Notes under the pieces: model-generated
Database searches by the model: none
What the model saw: only the letters and a program-made list of their open reading frames with translations
Told to the model about the DNA's origin: nothing
Source of the DNA: CAYSPU01 sp964432995
Lineage (GTDB): Bacteria > Verrucomicrobiota > Verrucomicrobiia > Limisphaerales > JAHDYP01
Length of the DNA stretch: 16,026 nucleotides
NCBI GenBank assembly: GCA_964432995.1
Contig: CAYSPU010000134.1
Location: 1 to 16,026, forward strand
Reading direction: 5' to 3'
Shown: positions 1 through 7,047 of the stretch, piece by piece
How the letters are laid out: each line of letters opens with the position of its first letter
How positions within the stretch are numbered: the first letter of the stretch is position 1
Position numbers and translations under genes: made by a program

Positions 1-1
1 T

Positions 2-1417
2 ATCTACGGCCACTTCTCCGAACACCTCGGCCGCTGCATCTACGAAGGCTACTGGGTCGGCGAAGATAGCCCCATCCGCAACGTCAACGGCATCCGCCAG
101 GACGTCGTCGAAGCCCTCAAACGCTCCCACATCCCCGTCCTCCGCTGGCCCGGCGGCTGTTTCGCCGACGAATACCACTGGAAAGACGGCATCGGCCCCC
201 GCGCCCAACGCCCCACCATGATCAATACCCATTGGGGTGGCGTCACCGAAAACAACCACTTCGGTAGCCACGAGTTCTTCGAGCTCTGCGCCCAACTCGG
301 CTGCGAACCCTACCTCTGCGGAAACGTCGGCAGCGGCACCGTCCGCGAAATGCAGGAATGGGTCGAATACATCACCTTCGACGGCGTCAGCCCGATGGCC
401 GACCTCCGCCGGAAGAACGGGCGCGAGCAGCCGTGGAAACTCAAGTACTTCGGCGTCGGCAACGAGAACTGGGGCTGCGGCGGTAACATGACCGCCGAGT
501 TCTACGCCGACCAGTTCAAGCGCTACGCCACCTACGTGCGGAACTTCGGCGGTAACCAGATCCAACGCATCGCCTGCGGACCGTACGGCGACAACTACCA
601 TTGGACTGAAGTGCTGATGAAGGAAGCCGGCGGGCAAATGCAGGGGCTCGCCCTCCACTACTACTGCGGCTCCGGCAAGACCAGCCGCTCCGCCACACGC
701 TTCAACGAAGAGGACTGGTACCATCAACTCGCCGAAGCCCTCAAGATCGACGGCTACCTCACCCAGCACTCCGTCATCATGAACAAATACGACCCCGAGA
801 AACGGGTCGCCCTCATCGTCGATGAGTGGGGCGCCTGGCACGACGTCGAGCCCGGCACCAACCCCGGATTCCTCTATCAACAAAACACCATGCGCGACGC
901 CCTCGTCGCCGGCATCAGCCTCAACATCTTCAACCGCCACGCCGCCCGCGTCCGCATGGCCAACATCGCCCAGACCGTCAACGTCCTCCAAGCGATGGTC
1001 CTCACCGACAAGGAGAAGATCCTCCTCACGCCGACGTATCACGTGTTCGAGATGTACAGCGTGCACCACGACGCTGCGTCGCTCCCCTGCGATGTTCCCA
1101 CCGCCACGATCGGACCCGCTGGCGACCAGGTGCCGGTGATCGAGGCCTCGGCTTCTCGCGACGCTCAGGGCACGCTGCACCTCACCGTCTGCAACCTCGA
1201 CCCCCGCCAGCCAACCGTTCTCACCGTCGAAGTCACCGGGAAGTCCGTCCAATCCGCCGAAGGCCGGCTCCTGACGGCCGACACCATCCAGGCCCACAAC
1301 ACCTTCGACCAACCGGATCGGGTTCGTCCCACAACGTTGACCGGGATCCAGTCGAAGCCGGGTGGCTTCCAGGTGACCCTGCCCCCGCGCAGCGTCAGCG
1401 TCCTCACCATCCGCTGA
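2..1417 (+). CDS. Alpha-L-arabinofuranosidase, GH51 family (5' end outside window)
   Basis: Retaining glycoside hydrolase expected to remove terminal alpha-L-arabinofuranosyl residues from arabinan, arabinoxylan or their oligosaccharides. The frame is open from base 2; 471 residues are visible and, judged against about 500 for the family, only a few dozen N-terminal residues are missing. Visible GH51 landmarks are the early segment LRWPGGCFADEYHW (the TIM-barrel core), the acid/base glutamate in GVGNENWG (residue 155 in window numbering) and the nucleophile glutamate in LIVDEWGAWHD (residue 275). Their spacing of 120 residues fits the family. The C-terminal part is a beta-rich domain ending in PPRSVSVLTIR. 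No signal peptide can be judged because the start is missing. It converges on the next gene. Family assignment is firm; exact substrate is inferred. Confidence 0.93.
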   Translation: MYGHFSEHLGRCIYEGYWVGEDSPIRNVNGIRQDVVEALKRSHIPVLRWPGGCFADEYHWKDGIGPRAQRPTMINTHWGGVTENNHFGSHEFFELCAQLGCEPYLCGNVGSGTVREMQEWVEYITFDGVSPMADLRRKNGREQPWKLKYFGVGNENWGCGGNMTAEFYADQFKRYATYVRNFGGNQIQRIACGPYGDNYHWTEVLMKEAGGQMQGLALHYYCGSGKTSRSATRFNEEDWYHQLAEALKIDGYLTQHSVIMNKYDPEKRVALIVDEWGAWHDVEPGTNPGFLYQQNTMRDALVAGISLNIFNRHAARVRMANIAQTVNVLQAMVLTDKEKILLTPTYHVFEMYSVHHDAASLPCDVPTATIGPAGDQVPVIEASASRDAQGTLHLTVCNLDPRQPTVLTVEVTGKSVQSAEGRLLTADTIQAHNTFDQPDRVRPTTLTGIQSKPGGFQVTLPPRSVSVLTIR

Positions 1418-1501
1418 ACGCCAAGTCCGCGAGGCTGGTTCTGGCCCGCGGAACACGCCGAACGACGCCGACGGGCTCTGTGAGGTCTGCGGGTCGAGAA
1501 G

Positions 1502-1553
1502 CCCCGCGGCCGTGCGGGGGGAGTCCGCCCAGCTTGCCGGGCCGCAGCCCGGC
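1502..1553. terminator. Two adjacent GC-rich hairpins between convergent genes
   Basis: Two perfect 6-bp stems with 6-nt loops lie in the gap between the convergent arabinofuranosidase and LolA-like genes: CCCCGC/GCGGGG at 1502-1507/1514-1519 and GCCGGG/CCCGGC at 1536-1541/1548-1553. Neither is followed by a T-run, so a bidirectional terminator role is only suggested by position. They could also be a decayed interspersed repeat. Nothing else recognisable lies between 1418 and 1712. Confidence 0.35.
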
Positions 1554-1712
1554 AGGGCTGGCTGGCGTGCGGACGTGGTTGGAGCGCTCGAGAGCCCGCA
1601 AGGTTGCGGACCGCGGCTCGTCTGAGCCGCAGCCAGGCGTGGATGTGTCATCTGCTGCTGGCCAAGAGAAATCGAAATTGGGTGCCACCGGCCGGGCAGC
1701 AGACCGGCACGG

Positions 1713-2477
1713 CTACGGCTTGGCGAACTCGGCGTCGGGGATGTCGACGTTGTGTTTGACCTCCGCGAGGCGGATCACCATGTTGAGATCCTCCGGCTTC
1801 GGCATCCGCGCCGTGAAAGCCAGCTTCACGCCATCCACGGTTCGATAGTCTTCGAAATACACCTCGAGGGTTCCCTTTCCCGAAGGGAGCTCGGCGATCG
1901 AGTCCTGACGCAACAGCAGGCCGCTCTGGACGTCGAAGTAGAACAACTCCGGATCTCCGTCTTTGGGAGTGGCCTCGATCACATAGACCGCGGTCTTGCC
2001 CACCGTGGAGCGCTCCTTGACGCGGATCCGCTCGTAGGTCTCCTTGAACTTGAGCTCGCGAGGAAACACCGCGCCCCGTTGCGCGCGGGCCAGCTCGGTC
2101 CCGGTCTTCTCGGTAGCCGCGCTTCCTGGCTGCTCCTCCCAGGCCACCTTCCCGTCAAAACCGTCGCGCCGCGTGCCGTAGCCCTCGACCTCCGCCTTGC
2201 TGACCTGCCTGTTCGGCGCCTTGTTCTTGAGTTCAAAGCCGATGTTCGTGACCCCCATGTTGACGAGTTCGAGCGTGCCCTTCGCCACGCGGGACCGGAT
2301 CTTCTCCAGCGCCGCCCGTCCTCCCGAAGCATCGATCCATTTCGCGAGGACGGCGTCGACGGAGGGCAGGGGAGTGTCGGCGGCCTGCAGGCCAAAGGCG
2401 AGCAGTAGTCCCGCGAGGAGGTGTGTCAGCCGCAGTGGGCGGCGATGGGCGGACCAGCGTCTGGATGGGGATGGCAT
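1713..2477 (-). CDS. Secreted LolA-like (outer-membrane lipoprotein-sorting type) protein
   Basis: 254 residues. The ATG at 2477 precedes a typical signal peptide: a basic stretch (RRWSAHRRPLR), then the hydrophobic run LTHLLAGLLLAFGLQA with probable cleavage near residue 32. The mature part begins with the phrase ASGGRAALEKIRSRVAKGTL, common in periplasmic proteins with the LolA/LolB-type half-barrel fold. It continues with alternating beta-strand segments such as AVYVIEATPKDGDPELFYFD and GTLEVYFEDYRTVDGVKLAF. No lipobox cysteine is seen, so it is probably soluble and periplasmic. The fold suggests binding of a lipid or acyl chain, but this type includes many proteins of unknown role and a true LolA function should not be assumed. 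It is transcribed away from miaB; an inverted repeat overlies its leader. The frame runs open far upstream, but that extension is antisense to miaB and is not coding. Confidence 0.8.
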   Translation of the reverse strand: MPSPSRRWSAHRRPLRLTHLLAGLLLAFGLQAADTPLPSVDAVLAKWIDASGGRAALEKIRSRVAKGTLELVNMGVTNIGFELKNKAPNRQVSKAEVEGYGTRRDGFDGKVAWEEQPGSAATEKTGTELARAQRGAVFPRELKFKETYERIRVKERSTVGKTAVYVIEATPKDGDPELFYFDVQSGLLLRQDSIAELPSGKGTLEVYFEDYRTVDGVKLAFTARMPKPEDLNMVIRLAEVKHNVDIPDAEFAKP

Positions 2478-2516
2478 GGAGCGCACATTACCCCGAACCA
2501 CGGCGGATTGCGCTCC
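2478..2516. promoter_or_regulatory. Perfect 8-bp inverted repeat directly before a start codon
   Basis: GGAGCGCA at 2478-2485 and TGCGCTCC at 2509-2516 are exact inverse complements separated by 23 nt. The proximal arm abuts the ATG of the LolA-like gene on the minus strand. It lies in the 111-bp divergent spacer shared with miaB. It could be an operator or an RNA hairpin covering the translation start. The sequence pairing is certain; the function is not known. Confidence 0.4.
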
Positions 2517-2588
2517 TTTTCTTTCGCGGCTTCGGATCCGGCTTTGCAAAGGCTGAGGGGCTGCCGTAAGGTCCCCGCTCCTGGATCG

Positions 2589-3962
2589 ATGCCGAGCGTT
2601 TTCCTCAGGACCTACGGCTGTCAAATGAACGAGCGGGACAGCGAAGCCGTCGCGGCCCGGTTGGTGGCGAAGGGCTACACCCTGGCGCGTTCGGAGCGCG
2701 AGGCGGATGTGGTGTTGCTGAACACCTGCAGCGTTCGGGATGTGGCGGAGCGCCGCGCGTTGGAGAAGATGCGGGCGTTGATCGGGGACTTTCGGCATGC
2801 CCGTCGGTCGGTGGTCCTGGGTTTCCTGGGTTGCATGGCGCAGAGCCGCGGCGCCGATTTGGCGGATCGTTTTCCGGACGTGGATCTGGTGGTGGGCACG
2901 CAGAAGCTGCATCGGGTGGGCGACTACTTGGATGAGATTGTCGGGGGCCGCCTGGGGCCGGTGGTGGACACCGCGACGGAGGCGGGGAGCGAGGCCGCGA
3001 TGCCGGAGCATCTGTATGGGGGACCGCCGCCGGCGGCGTCGGTAACCGCCTATGTCAGCATTATGCAGGGCTGCAACCAGTACTGCACCTTCTGCATCGT
3101 CCCCTACACCCGAGGGCTCGAGCGGAGTCGTAGCATCGCCGATATCGTGGCCGAATGCCGGGAGTTGGCGGAGCGCGGGTTGAAGGAGGTGACGTTGCTG
3201 GGCCAGATCGTCACCAGCTACGGGCGGCGCGCGATGCCCGTGCGGGACGGCAAGTCGCCTTTCGTCCAGTTGCTGGAGGCGGTGCAGGCGGTCGACGGCA
3301 TCGAGCGCATCCGGTTTACGGCGCCGCATCCGCGGGGCTACGGCGACGACTTGGTGGAGGCCTACGGGCGGCTGTCGAAACTCTGCGAGTATGCGCACTT
3401 GCCGATGCAGAGCGGCAGCGACCGGGTGCTGCAGTTGATGCACCGGGGCTACACGCGCGCCCGGTGTCTGGAACTGGTGCGCAGACTCCGCGCACGGCGA
3501 CCGGAGATCGGGATCTGCACCGACCTGATCGCCGGATTTCCCGGAGAGACGGAGGCGGACTTCGAACAGTCGTGCGACCTGGTGCGCGAGGTTGCATTCG
3601 ACCAGGCGTATCTGTTCAAGTATTCGCCGCGGCAGGACACGCCGGCGGCCGCGATGCCGGATCCGGTGCCGGTCAGCGTGCGCGAGGAACGACACGCGCG
3701 GCTCCTGGAGTTGGTGAACGGGATCGCCCGCGAACGATACCAGCGGCTGGTAGGCCGCCAGGTGGAGGTCCTGATCGAGGGTCCCAGCCGGAAAGACCCG
3801 CGGCGATGGTCCGGTCGGACCCGCTGCAACAAGATTGTCATCCTGGACGCGGCGGCGGGGCGTCCGGGCGAGTTGCGGAACGTGCGGGTGACGCGGGCCG
3901 GGAGTTTCAGCTTGTATGGCGTGACTCCGGACGTCGCCGCGGAGCGGACAGGAAACGTATGA
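2589..3962 (+). CDS. miaB: tRNA-2-methylthio-N6-dimethylallyladenosine synthase MiaB
   Basis: Radical-SAM methylthiotransferase that adds the 2-methylthio group to i6A37 of tRNAs reading UNN codons; cytoplasmic, with two [4Fe-4S] clusters. The protein has 457 residues. The N-terminal UPF0004 domain carries the three cluster cysteines in TYGCQMN (Cys11), NTCSVR (Cys47) and GCMAQ (Cys82). The radical-SAM triad is CNQYCTFC (Cys162, 166, 169). GFPGETEADF and a C-terminal TRAM domain (GRTRCNKIVIL) follow. TYGCQMN and the TRAM phrase favour MiaB over RimO or MtaB. The segment usually written LLGQNVNSYG reads LLGQIVTSYG here. The ATG at 2589 is chosen because the domain starts immediately; no strong ribosome-binding site is seen. 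The stop overlaps the next start (ATGA), implying co-translation with the membrane protein. Confidence 0.95.
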   Translation: MPSVFLRTYGCQMNERDSEAVAARLVAKGYTLARSEREADVVLLNTCSVRDVAERRALEKMRALIGDFRHARRSVVLGFLGCMAQSRGADLADRFPDVDLVVGTQKLHRVGDYLDEIVGGRLGPVVDTATEAGSEAAMPEHLYGGPPPAASVTAYVSIMQGCNQYCTFCIVPYTRGLERSRSIADIVAECRELAERGLKEVTLLGQIVTSYGRRAMPVRDGKSPFVQLLEAVQAVDGIERIRFTAPHPRGYGDDLVEAYGRLSKLCEYAHLPMQSGSDRVLQLMHRGYTRARCLELVRRLRARRPEIGICTDLIAGFPGETEADFEQSCDLVREVAFDQAYLFKYSPRQDTPAAAMPDPVPVSVREERHARLLELVNGIARERYQRLVGRQVEVLIEGPSRKDPRRWSGRTRCNKIVILDAAAGRPGELRNVRVTRAGSFSLYGVTPDVAAERTGNV

Positions 3963-4504
3963 GCCTTTCGTGGTTGGCCATCCTTTTGGGCGTGGGCTTC
4001 GGTGCCCCGCAGATCTACGGCTTGCTGCAGCCGGCAAGAGCCGGCGCCATGGCCCGCAAGTTCCCGCGCTCCGAACCCTGGGGCTACGCCCTGATGCTGC
4101 TGGGCACGGCGTGGTTCCTCTGGAACCTCATGGACGAGAAGATCTCGGATTTCGAAGCCTGGAAGCCCTATATGATCCTGGGCTTCGCCGGGGTGGGAAT
4201 CGGGGCCTGCGTCTTCGTGCGGGATTTTCTGGCCGTGCGCGGGCTGTCGATCGTCCTGCTCCTGCTGGCCAAACTGATGGTGGATACGGCGCGGTGGGTC
4301 GACACGGACTGGCGCCTGGTCGTGGTCACCTGGGCCTACTTCCTCGTGGTGGCGGGAATGTGGTGGACGGTTTCGCCCTGGAGGCTGCGGGACTGGATCG
4401 AGTGGGCGACGAAGAGCGACGCGCGGATCCGGCTGCTGAGCGGTCTGCGCTTGGCTTTCTGCGTGTTGTTGATCGGGCTTGGCTTGACGGTCTTCCGCGC
4501 GTGA
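3959..4504 (+). CDS. Six-helix integral membrane protein, function unknown
   Basis: 181 residues. Its ATG overlaps the miaB stop by 4 nt (ATGA), so translational coupling is likely. Hydrophobic segments lie at about residues 4-22, 41-58, 71-88, 92-108, 119-138 and 158-178, suggesting six transmembrane helices with short polar loops rich in Trp and Arg (for example WRLRDWIEWATKSDARIR). No catalytic, transport or redox motif is recognised. I cannot name a family. The coupling to miaB could be a lineage-specific arrangement rather than a functional link. Confidence 0.8.
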   Translation: MSLSWLAILLGVGFGAPQIYGLLQPARAGAMARKFPRSEPWGYALMLLGTAWFLWNLMDEKISDFEAWKPYMILGFAGVGIGACVFVRDFLAVRGLSIVLLLLAKLMVDTARWVDTDWRLVVVTWAYFLVVAGMWWTVSPWRLRDWIEWATKSDARIRLLSGLRLAFCVLLIGLGLTVFRA

Positions 4505-4540
4505 GAAATCGGAAGCACGTTCGGCATGAACTCCCACCAG

Positions 4541-4575
4541 AAGGTAGGGACGCCCGGCCTCGGGCGTCCGCGAAG
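4541..4575. repeat. Short interspersed hairpin repeat, copy A
   Basis: Begins AAGGTAGGG (4541-4549), contains a perfect 8-bp stem GACGCCCG/CGGGCGTC (4549-4556/4561-4568) closed by a GCCT loop, and ends CCGCGAAG (4568-4575). The same order of parts, with the same loop but a different compensated stem, occurs at 12772-12810. It lies just after the membrane-protein gene, so it might also act as a terminator, although no T-run follows. Confidence 0.5.
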
Positions 4576-4636
4576 GGCATCGGCCGGAACCATGGTCAAC
4601 GTCACCATTCCGTGCGCCGTGCTTCCTCACGCCCCG

Positions 4637-4725
4637 CCCTCTCCCGTCCGATGGGAGAGGGTGCCCCCACACTGCGGGGGTGAGGGTTGCGGCGACACCC
4701 GAGACGCAACGACGCTCGTCGCCGC
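4637..4725. repeat. Cluster of three palindromes in an intergenic spacer
   Basis: A perfect 9-bp hairpin CCCTCTCCC/GGGAGAGGG (4637-4645/4653-4661) is followed by a C5/G5 stem (4664-4668/4676-4680). An 8-bp inverted repeat GCGGCGAC/GTCGCCGC (4689-4696/4718-4725) with a 21-nt spacer follows. The first resembles the CCCTCTCCC-type intergenic palindromes seen in many GC-rich bacteria. The cluster separates the miaB operon from the glycosyltransferase gene and may stop transcription or be REP-like repeat DNA. Confidence 0.45.
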
Positions 4726-4750
4726 GTAGACCCCCGCCGCGGCGTTTCCC

Positions 4751-5737
4751 ATGTCCCAACCGGGTGCAGCGCCAAAGACACCGGCCCCGATCCTGGTGAT
4801 TCGGGGCGGGGCGATCGGCGATTTCCTCCTGACCCTGCCGGTGTTCGCCGCCTTGCGCGCCCAGTTTCCCCGCAGCCGCCTCGAGGTGATCGGCTATGCC
4901 CACATCACGCCGCTCGCCGTGGCCGGAGGTCTGGTCGACGACGCGCGCTCGATCGACGCCCGGCCGTTGGCCGGCTTCTTTGCGCGGCACGGGACGCTGG
5001 ACCCGGCGCTGTGCGAGTACTTCGCCCGCTTCGGTCTCATTGTCAGCTATCTCTACGATCCCGATTTCATCTTCCAGACCAACGTGCGGCTGGTCTCCGC
5101 GGCGCAGTTCCTGGCGGGCCCGCATCGCCCCGACGAACAGCTCGCTGTGCACGCGACGGACGTCTTCCTCCGACCGCTGGAACGTCTGGCGATCTTCGGA
5201 GCCGACGCCCAGCCCCGCCTGCGGCTCGAGCCTTCCCACACGCCAGGCAGCCTCAGCCGTGCCGCCGCCGACAACATCGTGACCCTCGCCCTGCACCCCG
5301 GGAGCGGCAGCGAATCGAAGAACTGGCCGGAGGCGAATTGGGAGCGGTTCATCGACTGGCTCGTGGCCGAGACTCCCGTGCGGTTCCTGCTCGTTGGCGG
5401 CGAGGCCGAAGGCGGAAGACTCGAACGTTTGGTCGCCCGCATCCCGGAGGCCCGGCGCGAACTGGCGTTTCACCGACCGCTGGTGGAACTCGGCGCCCGC
5501 TTGAGCCAATGCGCGGGATTTGTGGGCCATGACTCCGGGATCACGCACCTCGCCGCGGCCCTCAACCTGCCGCTCCTGATTCTGTGGGGCAACAGCAACG
5601 AGGCGATTTGGCGCCCCCGATGCCAACACCAGATCATCCTCCGCGCGGTCGCCGGCCTGCGCTCACTCTCCGTGGACACCGTCTGCCAGGCCGCACGCGA
5701 CTTCCTGACCTTGTGCCACCAGTCGCGCGAGCTGTAG
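4751..5737 (+). CDS. Glycosyltransferase family 9 (heptosyltransferase-like) protein
   Basis: 328 residues, close to the usual size of GT9 enzymes, which transfer heptose or related sugars from nucleotide donors to the lipopolysaccharide core at the inner face of the inner membrane. The N-terminal Rossmann domain starts ILVIRGGAIGDFLLTLP, with the conserved acidic residue Asp24 of the GxxGD motif. The C-terminal domain has the donor-site phrases LHPGSGSESKNWP (His182) and GHDSGITHLAAAL (Asp261). It then shows LLILWGNSNEAIWRPRC in place of the common LYGPTDP-type segment. The ATG at 4751 sits directly before the first strand; no Shine-Dalgarno motif is visible. Its last 75 nt overlap nagA on the other strand, and both reading frames look genuine there. 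Donor and acceptor are not predictable. Confidence 0.88.
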   Translation: MSQPGAAPKTPAPILVIRGGAIGDFLLTLPVFAALRAQFPRSRLEVIGYAHITPLAVAGGLVDDARSIDARPLAGFFARHGTLDPALCEYFARFGLIVSYLYDPDFIFQTNVRLVSAAQFLAGPHRPDEQLAVHATDVFLRPLERLAIFGADAQPRLRLEPSHTPGSLSRAAADNIVTLALHPGSGSESKNWPEANWERFIDWLVAETPVRFLLVGGEAEGGRLERLVARIPEARRELAFHRPLVELGARLSQCAGFVGHDSGITHLAAALNLPLLILWGNSNEAIWRPRCQHQIILRAVAGLRSLSVDTVCQAARDFLTLCHQSREL

Positions 5738-6985
5738 ACGCCCCCCTTCGTCGACGCGCAGCAAACCGAAATCCGCTGGCTGCCCCACCGCCAAGCCCGT
5801 CCCCAATCCCATCCACCGGGCCGGCTGCACGGAAAACGCGTCCCACACCGATCGCCACGGCCGCCGGAGCATCTCCGACACCCGGCGGATGCCTTCGATG
5901 GGCTCCAGCGCGGACCCCGCAAACTGGCTCTTCCCGGGCCGCCGCACGATGCGGTCCGGCCCCACTTCGTACCGGTCGCGCCCGAGCGAATAGCGCCCCG
6001 GCGGCGCGCCGGCCGCGGCCATCGCATCGCTGACGTAGTAGACGGCGCCAGGCGGCAGCAGGCGATGGATCATGCGGAAGAGAGGTGGCGCCACGTGAAC
6101 CCGGTCCGGGATCAAGCCCACACGGAGTGCGCCCGGCTCCAAATCCAGCACGCGCCACAGAATGTTGTCGTGGCGATCCAGTTGCTGGGGACAGGCGTTG
6201 CCCAAGTGGGTGAACCCGCTGGCACCAGCGGCGATCGCGACCGCGAGTTCCTGCGCACTGGCGTTGGTGTGGCCCAGACTCACGTGGAATCCGAGGGCGA
6301 CCGCCAGTCGGATTGCCTCGGCCGCGCCCGGCACTTCCGGGGCCAGCGTCAGCAGCACCGGATCTCCCGCCGTCAGACGCCGCAGCGTGCGGATGCGGTC
6401 AGGGCTGGGTCGGATCATCTTCCGCGGATCATGCGCGCCGTGGTAGCCGGCCACGGAGGAGAGGAACGGGCCCTCGAGATGCCAGCCGGCGATGGCGTGA
6501 CGCAGTTCCGGTGACCGCGCGCGCAGTCGGCGCAGCCGCCGCAAGCGGTTCGTCAAACGCCTCCAGTCGTCAGTGATCAAGGTCAGCAGGAAGCGCGTGC
6601 AGCCAGCCGCCCGCAGACCGGCTGCCGCCGCAAGCAAATGGTCGGCGCTGAGATCGTTGCGCTGGAAATCGATCCCGGCAAATCCGTTGACCTGCAGATC
6701 CACCAAGGCGGGCGCCACCCAGAGCTCCCGAACGCCTGCGCTCCGGGCGACCCTGATCGACGTGATCCGCCCGCGTTCCCAGACCACGCGGACGGGGCGA
6801 CCGGTGGCGTAATGGAGGGCGACAACCGACCCGCCGGCGCTCCGGATACGAGACGGAGGCGGAAGCGCGTCCGCCGGAGCCAGTTGACGAGACCCGGTCG
6901 CCAAACGCCCGAGCCAAGCGTGCCTTCCTCGCGGGCGTTCCGGAGCCTCGCCCGCGTCCCATCGCATGGAGCCCACGTTTTTCAT
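5663..6985 (-). CDS. nagA: N-acetylglucosamine-6-phosphate deacetylase NagA
   Basis: Cytosolic amidohydrolase converting GlcNAc-6-phosphate to GlcN-6-phosphate and acetate, the step before NagB. Signatures in order, numbered from the ATG at 6985: APALVDLQVNGFAGIDF (barrel entry), HLEGPF (metal ligand Glu171), SLGHTNAS (His239), FTHLGNAC (His260), LIPDRVHVAP and the catalytic aspartate in YVSDAMAAAG (Asp320). Metal and catalytic residues are complete. At 440 residues it is some 50 longer than usual; the excess is an Arg/Pro-rich N-terminus, so the true start is probably internal. An ATG at 6967 and a TTG at 6904 are alternatives; no ribosome-binding site settles it. The 3' end overlaps the convergent GT9 gene by 75 nt. 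The 5' end is divergent from the DegT gene across about 60 bp. Probable partner enzymes are the two NagB-type proteins 3-5 kb away. Confidence 0.92.
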   Translation of the reverse strand: MKNVGSMRWDAGEAPERPRGRHAWLGRLATGSRQLAPADALPPPSRIRSAGGSVVALHYATGRPVRVVWERGRITSIRVARSAGVRELWVAPALVDLQVNGFAGIDFQRNDLSADHLLAAAAGLRAAGCTRFLLTLITDDWRRLTNRLRRLRRLRARSPELRHAIAGWHLEGPFLSSVAGYHGAHDPRKMIRPSPDRIRTLRRLTAGDPVLLTLAPEVPGAAEAIRLAVALGFHVSLGHTNASAQELAVAIAAGASGFTHLGNACPQQLDRHDNILWRVLDLEPGALRVGLIPDRVHVAPPLFRMIHRLLPPGAVYYVSDAMAAAGAPPGRYSLGRDRYEVGPDRIVRRPGKSQFAGSALEPIEGIRRVSEMLRRPWRSVWDAFSVQPARWMGLGTGLAVGQPADFGLLRVDEGGRLQLARLVAQGQEVACGLADGVHGE

Positions 6986-7047
6986 GATATCCGAGAAATG
7001 TCTTGTCAGCAGGCTCGTTCCCGCCGCAAATGTTCGCCACCAAAACT

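Noticed and set aside
2478..4037. Minus-strand extension making the LolA-like protein 774 residues long
   Set aside because: It lies antisense to miaB, is rich in His/Arg/Pro as expected for a shadow frame, and the signal peptide sits at 2477.
3449..5629. 726-residue minus-strand open frame
   Set aside because: Antisense to miaB, the membrane protein and GT9; composition typical of a shadow frame.
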